From positions 1,054,001 to 1,118,000 of the forward strand of contig CAWJUD010000001.1 of assembly GCA_963845975.1 (NCBI GenBank): 64,000 nt of DNA, in the 5' to 3' direction. Made by a program: the position numbers and the translations under genes. Positions 55,044 to 61,779 of the stretch are shown here, in pieces. The stretch is from JBEKIK01 sp963845975 (GTDB lineage Bacteria; Planctomycetota; Planctomycetia; Pirellulales; Thermoguttaceae). Under the pieces are notes generated by a model, which ran no database searches, was not told the origin of the DNA, and worked only from the letters and a program-made list of their open reading frames with translations. The first letter of the stretch is position 1. Each line of letters begins with the position of its first letter.

Positions 55044-55532
55044 TGGGAAACTTCTTGCGCGAATGCCCTGCGCACGGCACAAGTGCCGCGGCTAAACTTT
55101 TATACCTCATTTATGGGGTTCGGCCCGATGGCCGCTTGTCCATCAAAAACACAATTATGGAATACAGTTTAGCCCGTTACAACCAGTTGGGCAACTGCTC
55201 TTTTACCCCCCAAATGGATCAAGCGGAAGAATGGCAAAGGATGATACGTAAAGCCGCGACTGCTGGTGGAGTGAAAATATGTAAAGCCGCGACCAGTGGT
55301 CGCGCAAAAAGAAATGCAAACTTATTGGTTTTCCCAAAACCGCGACCGACCATGCTATTTCATTGTGCCCGTTGTGCACCATTGCGCCTTTAAAGGGAAT
55401 TTAAGAACGTTTGGAAAATCCTCAAATGGCACAATTACGTTATAATGTTTGGATGTTGCCAAGTCTCGATGAAAAACCGGGGCGGTCCCCTGCCCTGCTC
55501 TCCAGCGACAATAACCGGATGAAGGTGATTTC
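55044..55532. other. Intergenic region with gccgcgacc repeats
   Basis: 'taaagccgcgactgctggtg' (55252) and 'taaagccgcgaccagtggtc' (55281) are tandem relatives; the second contains the palindrome 'cgcgaccagtggtcgcg'. A third, 'aaaaccgcgaccgaccatgc', lies near 55337, and a relative lies near 7465. No gene is recognised. Confidence 0.6.
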
Positions 55533-55976
55533 ATGATCGAATTCCCCACGCTATCTCAGAGAGAAGAAAAATGCATCCAAAATGCTAAAAAACAGATTGC
55601 ACACGAAAACAAATGGGGGCGTTGGGATGCTGTTTCATATTTATTTTTATCAATATTTCTTATTACTGCTGGCATAGCGGGTTTATATTTCATTACAAAT
55701 TTTGTGAAAAAAATTGCAGAGATGGGAAATCCAGCCAATCCCAACCAACAAATGATCGATGCAGCCAAACAAGGATTGGCCCTAGGATTGGTGTTCGGTT
55801 GCGGCATAGGGTTATTTCTTTTAAAGGGAGTATTTTACTTATATGAATCTATAAAACTATTTAGAGGAAACATTCTAAACAATTTACTGATAAAATACCA
55901 CGATGGAATCCTTGCCTTAATGCAAAATCAAAACAATGAACAGTTAGAGACGTCGAACGATCAACAAACAAATTAG
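55533..55976 (+). CDS. Two-helix membrane protein, AT-rich, unassigned
   Basis: 147 residues: 'IEFPTLSQREEKCIQNAKKQ', helix 1 'VSYLFLSIFLITAGIAGLYF' (about 37-56), helix 2 'LALGLVFGCGIGLFLLKGVF' (about 90-109), then a short polar tail ending in Asn/Gln-rich sequence. No family is recognised. Base composition is much more AT-rich than the flanking genes, as with 25735 and 35236. 'aaggtgatttc' precedes the ATG. Confidence 0.6.
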   Translation: MIEFPTLSQREEKCIQNAKKQIAHENKWGRWDAVSYLFLSIFLITAGIAGLYFITNFVKKIAEMGNPANPNQQMIDAAKQGLALGLVFGCGIGLFLLKGVFYLYESIKLFRGNILNNLLIKYHDGILALMQNQNNEQLETSNDQQTN

Positions 55977-56006
55977 GGTTCAATGATAATCTATTTGATG
56001 CGCCTC

Positions 56007-56071
56007 GCGAAACCGCAAGCGGTTTCTTTCATCCCTTATCTTTCATCCCTCTTCCTTCATCCATCATCCTT
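56007..56071. repeat. gcgaaaccgcaagcggtttc palindrome plus tcatccc heptamers
   Basis: The palindrome at 56007-56026 runs directly into tcatccc/ttatctt/tcatccc/tcttcct/tcatcca/tcatcct units (56027-56071), ending at the stop codon of the DUF4175-like gene. The same pairing, palindrome then heptamers, occurs inside the gene at 36884-36941. Confidence 0.8.
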
Positions 56072-59000
56072 ACTTTGCCTTCATCATTTTTAAAATCAAT
56101 TCCGCCAATCGGGCTTGTTCTTCGGCGAGTTGTTCATATTCTTTGCGCTGCTGGTCGCTGGGTTGGCCATCAGGGCCGATCGTCTCGGCCAGGGCGGCGG
56201 TCCGGCGGTTGATTTCTTCTTGAAGGATTTTTAGCAATTTCAATTCGGATAGATTTACATTGTTTTGCCCTTGCTTGGGAGTTTGATTGGCATTGGCCGG
56301 GGCCTTATTTTCGGCACTGGCGGGCTGATTCGGCTGATTTGCGGGCGATTCTGGCTTTAAGGCCTCCAAGAGCAGGTCCAAACGTCGCATGGCGTTTTGC
56401 TGGGCTTGTTGCGCTTCCGCCCCGGTCAGGTGCCGGTCGAGAAATCCGGCGGCCTGTTCCATGTCGCGGCTTGCACTGTCAAGGGCCATGGCAAAAACGG
56501 CGGCTGCACTGAGTTGGTCGCCCAGGTGCATGGCGTCGATTTGCAGAGAGCGTTGCAATCGAGCCAGATCGAGTATCGCGGCCAACTGGGCCCGGGTAAA
56601 CTGGCCTTGGGTTTGCCGCGCTTGCTCCATTTGCCGCGTTTCATCGCGGATATTCTGCTGCCGCTGGCGCAGGTATTTTACGGCTTTTTCCAGCCGGGCA
56701 AGTTGGTCGCCGGTCGATTCCCGAGTGCTCTGGTGGATGAGAATATCGATGATTTGCCGGAGGTTCTCGATGATAGTTGTTTGTTGTTCGGCCGCCTGGC
56801 CGATCTGGTTTTGCCGCAGGTTCTCGCCGCAAGACCGCATTTGCCCGCCGATGCCCATGCGCCCGGCCTCGTCCAGGGCAACGGCGACTATTCTGGCCGC
56901 CAAGGGATCGTTCTTCTGCAACTCCGCTCCGGAGCGCTCCATGTCTTGGAGGATGCGGTCGAGCGATCGGGCGTGATCGAATTGCCGGGAAGCCAGGATT
57001 TTCAAGTCGGCGGCGTCTTGAGGCGGCAGGTCCTTCGGTTCCTTGCCGATTGTGCGCCGGCCGGTTTCGGCCGTTTGCCGGGCCGTTTCTTCCTGCTCGC
57101 GGAGCAATTGATTGAAATCGCGCTGGAAACGCAGACTGCTGTCCCATTGCGTCAATTGCGCGATCAATTTTTCCAGGGTTGCGATGACCTGGTCTTGATC
57201 TTTTCCGGCGCTTGCCAATGCGGCGGCGACTTCCGCGCCGGTATTGGCGGGCGCGGGCGTCTCGCTAAGCGCGATCTCGGCGGATTTGACGGCGCGTGTC
57301 AATTCGCGTCCGATAACGGGCAAGTGATCGCGCTTGAGCCTGTCGATTTCGTCCAGCACCGATTCCAGGCGCTGTTTCAGGTCCGGATTGTCGATGCGGT
57401 TGTTTTCCAAATCGGCCAGCATGGCTGAAACGTGCGAGGGAACGCCTTCGCCCGCGCCGGTCAAAACCACGTCCGATTGGCGTTGCCCAAGTTCGGCCGC
57501 GCGTAGCTGATCCAAATCGGATTGTTCCAGGCGTTTTGTCTGGGCCAGGCGGATTTCCACGGCTTCGGCTTGCCCGCGCCCGGCACGCTGCATCTTAAGC
57601 ACTCGTTCCAGCTCGGCCGAAAGCAGATTTTGCCGCCCGGCAATGCGGTCTTCGATCTCGCGCGGAGTGACAACGATCATACGCCGCGGTTCGCTGCGCG
57701 TGGATTGGGGCAAATAGTCGGTGGCTACGGCCTGGAACACGACTTGCATGCCGGGTGCAAGGCGCAGCGCTTCCAACTGCCAGAGATATTCGACTACCTG
57801 CCGCTCCCCGGAAGGGGTCCATTGGGATAGACTGCCTGAGGTCTGCCGTGCAATTTGTTGGGGGCCGGTGTAAAGCGGCACGAGCGTCTCTGGAGAAGCA
57901 CTGCCGGGCGAGCCGGGCGCCGACCGAAGGTTGGTCGTGGCGCCCATGCCGGCAGCGGCGCCCGCGGTCCCAACGCTAAATGCCAAACTCACCTCGCGAA
58001 TCGCCAGATCATCCTTGGCCGTGACACGCAGCGGTACAACGGCCTGCGAAGTGACGTATAAATTGGCGGCCGGTTGCTCGATTGTCACGCTGGGCGGCGA
58101 GTCGGCAAGGACGACGATTTCCCAGCGATCGTTTTCACCGCCTGCAAGTCCTTCGCGATCGGTGAGGCGGAACCAATACGATCCCGATTTTTCCACCGCC
58201 AGCGCGGAGTCGTTAAAGGCGATGCGAAGTCCGTCGCCGCTTAATCGGCCGGGAAATTCGCGGCCGTCCTCCAAACAGAGCACGGCGGCTTGCAGCGGTT
58301 TGGCGGCCTTGGCGTCGATCTCCAATCGCGTGCCGGCCAGGGCGCGGATGTTATTCTCGCCCTTTTCCCGCGGCCAGCCGGTGTAAGAGGGCGGGATCAA
58401 ATGGATCGACAGCGACTCGATGGCCGGCGGTTCGACGACTTCCACCTGGATCCAGGACATGGAATGATCGTCGCCGCCTTCGACGCGGTACGAAAACGGG
58501 CGGACGACGTTTTCCCGCCGGGCCACCGCCGTTTTGCCCACTTGGTGCATCAATACTGTTTCTTCGGCCAAGGCGCCGTCGGCGCCGGTAAATCGAAAAT
58601 GTATGTAAACCTCGGCGGGCAGCGGTGCGGCCGAGGAATCGACCGCCTCGATCTCGAATGCCTGGCCCCGGCCCACGCGCTCCACTGAATTGCGGATCGC
58701 AAGGTGGTTTTTTTGCGGCCAGGCGGCGTTGCCGAGCGGATTGACCAGCCGGGCAAGGGCCGTTCGCGATGCGGCGGGATCGAGCATCGCCAGCATCGCC
58801 CCAGCCGAACAAATAATTATCGAAAGCAGCACCGCACGCAGCAACGGGCGCGGGCTGACGGCCTGGTTGAAATCCAAGTCCGCCGTCTGGGCCGTGGCCT
58901 GTGCAATGACCGTCCGGCGCAGGCCGGGAGAACCGGCCGTCGGATCGTCCTCGTCCTGGGCAATGAACTCCACCGCGCTAAGCAGCCGATCCTCCAAGCC

Positions 59001-59285
59001 GGGAAATCGCCGCTGCAACTTGACCGCCAGGTCGACGTCCCGGAAGCGAACAACGGCCGGCGAGTAAAAAAAACGGTAACAACCCCACCCTAATGCCGCC
59101 AAAAACGCCAAGGAAACCATCATCCGCAAGCCGCGATCCTGAAACCGCAAAACATAATCCGTCAATCCCAGAAGAATCGCCGCCCCAAGCGCGCTGCTTA
59201 GAATCGCGCTTAAACCGCGGATTACCACCAGCAGCCTTACGCGGCGTCGAAGGTCGGCGAGTTTGTTTTCAAGCGGATGGGGCAT
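56070..59285 (-). CDS. Large DUF4175-like membrane and coiled-coil protein
   Basis: 1071 residues, frame intact. Two N-terminal helices ('LLVVIRGLSAILSSALGAAI', 'MMVSLAFLAALGWGCYRFFY') precede 'VDLAVKLQRRFPGLEDRLLS' and a third helix near residue 155 ('VLLSIIICSAGAMLAMLDPA'). The middle is beta-rich ('PSYTGWPREKGENNIRALAG'), the rest long coiled coil rich in Gln ('IDRLKRDHLPVIGRELTRAV'). This resembles the DUF4175-type third member of BatA/von Willebrand clusters. Around residues 445-463 a palindromic repeat (57901-57955) is translated as 'GMGATTNLRSAPGSPGSA' without breaking the frame. Role unknown; the cluster suggests envelope assembly with MoxR-type chaperones. Confidence 0.72.
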   Translation of the reverse strand: MPHPLENKLADLRRRVRLLVVIRGLSAILSSALGAAILLGLTDYVLRFQDRGLRMMVSLAFLAALGWGCYRFFYSPAVVRFRDVDLAVKLQRRFPGLEDRLLSAVEFIAQDEDDPTAGSPGLRRTVIAQATAQTADLDFNQAVSPRPLLRAVLLSIIICSAGAMLAMLDPAASRTALARLVNPLGNAAWPQKNHLAIRNSVERVGRGQAFEIEAVDSSAAPLPAEVYIHFRFTGADGALAEETVLMHQVGKTAVARRENVVRPFSYRVEGGDDHSMSWIQVEVVEPPAIESLSIHLIPPSYTGWPREKGENNIRALAGTRLEIDAKAAKPLQAAVLCLEDGREFPGRLSGDGLRIAFNDSALAVEKSGSYWFRLTDREGLAGGENDRWEIVVLADSPPSVTIEQPAANLYVTSQAVVPLRVTAKDDLAIREVSLAFSVGTAGAAAGMGATTNLRSAPGSPGSASPETLVPLYTGPQQIARQTSGSLSQWTPSGERQVVEYLWQLEALRLAPGMQVVFQAVATDYLPQSTRSEPRRMIVVTPREIEDRIAGRQNLLSAELERVLKMQRAGRGQAEAVEIRLAQTKRLEQSDLDQLRAAELGQRQSDVVLTGAGEGVPSHVSAMLADLENNRIDNPDLKQRLESVLDEIDRLKRDHLPVIGRELTRAVKSAEIALSETPAPANTGAEVAAALASAGKDQDQVIATLEKLIAQLTQWDSSLRFQRDFNQLLREQEETARQTAETGRRTIGKEPKDLPPQDAADLKILASRQFDHARSLDRILQDMERSGAELQKNDPLAARIVAVALDEAGRMGIGGQMRSCGENLRQNQIGQAAEQQTTIIENLRQIIDILIHQSTRESTGDQLARLEKAVKYLRQRQQNIRDETRQMEQARQTQGQFTRAQLAAILDLARLQRSLQIDAMHLGDQLSAAAVFAMALDSASRDMEQAAGFLDRHLTGAEAQQAQQNAMRRLDLLLEALKPESPANQPNQPASAENKAPANANQTPKQGQNNVNLSELKLLKILQEEINRRTAALAETIGPDGQPSDQQRKEYEQLAEEQARLAELILKMMKAK
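57901..57955. repeat. P4 palindrome inside the DUF4175-like coding sequence
   Basis: 'ctgccgggcgagccgggcgc' opens and 'ggcgcccatgccggcag' closes a long imperfect hairpin around 'cgaccgaaggttggtcg', the same core found at 7285, 15745 and 24190. The reading frame is maintained. Confidence 0.8.
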
Positions 59286-59391
59286 TTTGGTATTTCAGCA
59301 ATCAGCCGTCAGCAATCAGTTTTCAGGAACATGGAAAGACTCCGGGAGCCAGCATCCGGGCTAAACTTTTAATGCGACATTCATTATTATT

Positions 59392-61779
59392 TTACACCAT
59401 TCCGCCGCGTTTTCTCAACAGCCATTCGCTAATCAAAAGCACCAGGAACAATAGGACCAAGGGCCATTTGTTCCACAGGGGTATGGGAGGCAAAGTTTCC
59501 ACGGGCACTTGCCGGCCGGGAGGCAGATCGCGGAGCAACTTGCCGGCCGCTTGGAAATCGTAGTAGCGGCCGCCGGTCTGTTTTGCGGCCTCGCCGAGCG
59601 CGGCTTCGTCCATGCGGACTTGGGCGAACTCTCCTTGCGGAGGAGATACTACGAAATCGACCGCGGGTGCGCGCCCTTCGATCCCGGGCGCGGCAATCCA
59701 GGCATGATAACTTCCCGGCAGCGGCCGGTTGAACTGGCCTTCAAAAGTTCCCCGGCCCATCGAAGATCGATGAAGCTCTAGGCGTTGGGTTTGTTGGCCC
59801 GGCTGCTCGACCATGACTGTTACGCCGTTGTCTTCAACCGGGGCAAGCCGCTCGTCGGCGAATCGCGCGCGGAGTTGAACCGACTCGCCCTGGGCGTACT
59901 GCCGCCTGTCGGTGGAAAGCGTGACGTTGCCCCCGCCCTCGGCCAATCTCGAGCGGCTGAGGTAACGTATGGTTTGGATCCAATAGCGGGCGAAATATAC
60001 GTCGCCCACGCGCCAGCGCCAGCGCCAGGTCTCATCGGTGGCGTGGAACAGCACTTTGCCTGCTCCCACGTATTGCATCACGAATAAGGGCAGCAGGCGG
60101 CCGTCGCGCGTGGTGCGGGTGGGATGCTCGGCCAACACCCGGGCGCCCGGTTTCAGGTCCTGCGCCTCGGCATACCAATACAAATCCGGCAGGTTTTGCC
60201 AGATGGCCTGTGTTTCGGCCGGTGAATCGCCCAGTTGCATGGCCGGCGCGGCCAGACCGAGTTCGGTGGGCTTGAGCTTGAAGCCTTCGGTAATGGGCTG
60301 GTTGGGATCGGGCAAGCGAACGCCGCCCGGGTCTACAGGCATCAGGCGCGCCAACGGCGTATCGCGGTAAGCCAGGGGCATGTACTTTGGTCCGGCCAAG
60401 AGCATCAGGGCCCCGCCCTTGCCCGGTTGATCTACAAAGGCCGCCAGGCTTTGCATGGCCGAGGCGCTTAACAACGCCGGGTTCAAGTCGCCGAGGATGA
60501 TCACGTCGTAGGCGAACAGATCCTCGCGCCGCTCGGGGAACATGCGCAGCGCAGCCTTGTCTTGGTCGGCGTGTTCCAGGTCGGAGTCCTGGAGGACCGT
60601 GTGCAATTCGATCGTGTCGTCGCGCTCGAGTACGTTTCGCAGGTAGCGGAATTCAAAACTAGGCCCGGCCTGGGCCAAAAGCACGCGGAGTTTTTCCTTG
60701 CGCACTTGAATGGTTCGCGATTGGCGGTTGTTTTCGGTTTGCAGCTCGCCTTCCTGCGGCTCGACTTCGACCACGTATTCGAATTGTCCGACCTGCGCGG
60801 GCCGATAGACCAGCCTGACGGCCTGCGATTGTTCGTCCGGGCCTAGTGTGACTTCGGTCTTTGCCAGCACGTCGCTCTTGCCTTTTTCGCGCAAGACCAC
60901 CATGGCCTTGGTCCCCTGGAATCCCGTGGCGCTGATTTTGCACTCGAAATTGACGACGTCGTCGACGAAAACCACGTTGTCGACCAGAAGATCGGAGAGC
61001 GACAAATCCCTGAGCGGCCGGCTGCTGCCCAGGCCGATGCAAAATAGCGGCACGCCGCGCCGCTGTGAATAAGCGGCGGCGTCGGCCAGCGACGGTCCTT
61101 CGGTATTGATGCCGTCGCTGAGAATCACGATTCCCGCCGGCATTGCCCCGCGAAGATCATCGAGAATGTCGCGCACGGCGGCCCCGATCCGGCTGGTCTC
61201 GCCGCGGGGTTTTAAGGACTTGATTTCCTCGACCACCCCATCCACGTCAGGCCGTCGGCTCAGCCGGACGCCCGTTAGAAAATAAACCCGCAACTTGTAT
61301 TGGCCGGATAGTCCCTTAAGCATTGCGGCGTCTCGTTCGCAAAGCAGCGTGCGGAGCAGATCCCAGCGGCTGATTTCGGCGTCCCGGGGCGCCGTTTTTT
61401 TCAGGCGGCCTTCCAATATTTTTTGGATTTTGTCCTCGTAGCGGTCGGCAATGGTCATGCTCTGCGAATCGTCGACCAGCAGCGCCACATAAGGCAATCC
61501 GGTGCGCTTCAGCATAAGCGTCACCTGGGCGAGCATCAACAGCACCAGGGCCGCCAGCGAAAGCCGGACGGCGGCCAGCACCAGGCGATAACGGCGGCTG
61601 GCGCGCCGGCCCTCGCGAAGATAAATCCCCACGACAAATATCGCCGCCAGTACGGCCGCCAGCAGCGTTATCCAGGAAGGCCAGGGCCAGTTGTAATCCA
61701 GGCTCCAGGCGGTCCCCTCGCCGGAAGCGGTTCCCAGGCCGAACCATCGCTCGATCCAGTTACTCAATGTACCGCTCAT
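59392..61779 (-). CDS. Von Willebrand factor A domain membrane protein
   Basis: 795 residues, frame intact. Two N-terminal helices ('WITLLAAVLAAIFVVGIYLR', 'LAAVRLSLAALVLLMLAQVT') and one at the C-terminus ('LVLLFLVLLISEWLLRKRG'). The vWA domain begins 'PYVALLVDDSQSMTIADRYE' (MIDAS DxSxS) with 'AGIVILSDGINTEGPSLADA' later. Further on, 'LFAYDVIILGDLNPALLSAS' and 'QSLAAFVDQPGKGGALMLLA' resemble a glutamine-amidotransferase-like fold without its catalytic residues. Its ATG overlaps the stop of the upstream BatA-like gene (61776-61779), so the genes are translationally coupled. Planctomycete clusters of this kind often follow moxR and DUF58 genes, which would lie beyond the right edge. Confidence 0.83.
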   Translation of the reverse strand: MSGTLSNWIERWFGLGTASGEGTAWSLDYNWPWPSWITLLAAVLAAIFVVGIYLREGRRASRRYRLVLAAVRLSLAALVLLMLAQVTLMLKRTGLPYVALLVDDSQSMTIADRYEDKIQKILEGRLKKTAPRDAEISRWDLLRTLLCERDAAMLKGLSGQYKLRVYFLTGVRLSRRPDVDGVVEEIKSLKPRGETSRIGAAVRDILDDLRGAMPAGIVILSDGINTEGPSLADAAAYSQRRGVPLFCIGLGSSRPLRDLSLSDLLVDNVVFVDDVVNFECKISATGFQGTKAMVVLREKGKSDVLAKTEVTLGPDEQSQAVRLVYRPAQVGQFEYVVEVEPQEGELQTENNRQSRTIQVRKEKLRVLLAQAGPSFEFRYLRNVLERDDTIELHTVLQDSDLEHADQDKAALRMFPERREDLFAYDVIILGDLNPALLSASAMQSLAAFVDQPGKGGALMLLAGPKYMPLAYRDTPLARLMPVDPGGVRLPDPNQPITEGFKLKPTELGLAAPAMQLGDSPAETQAIWQNLPDLYWYAEAQDLKPGARVLAEHPTRTTRDGRLLPLFVMQYVGAGKVLFHATDETWRWRWRVGDVYFARYWIQTIRYLSRSRLAEGGGNVTLSTDRRQYAQGESVQLRARFADERLAPVEDNGVTVMVEQPGQQTQRLELHRSSMGRGTFEGQFNRPLPGSYHAWIAAPGIEGRAPAVDFVVSPPQGEFAQVRMDEAALGEAAKQTGGRYYDFQAAGKLLRDLPPGRQVPVETLPPIPLWNKWPLVLLFLVLLISEWLLRKRGGMV

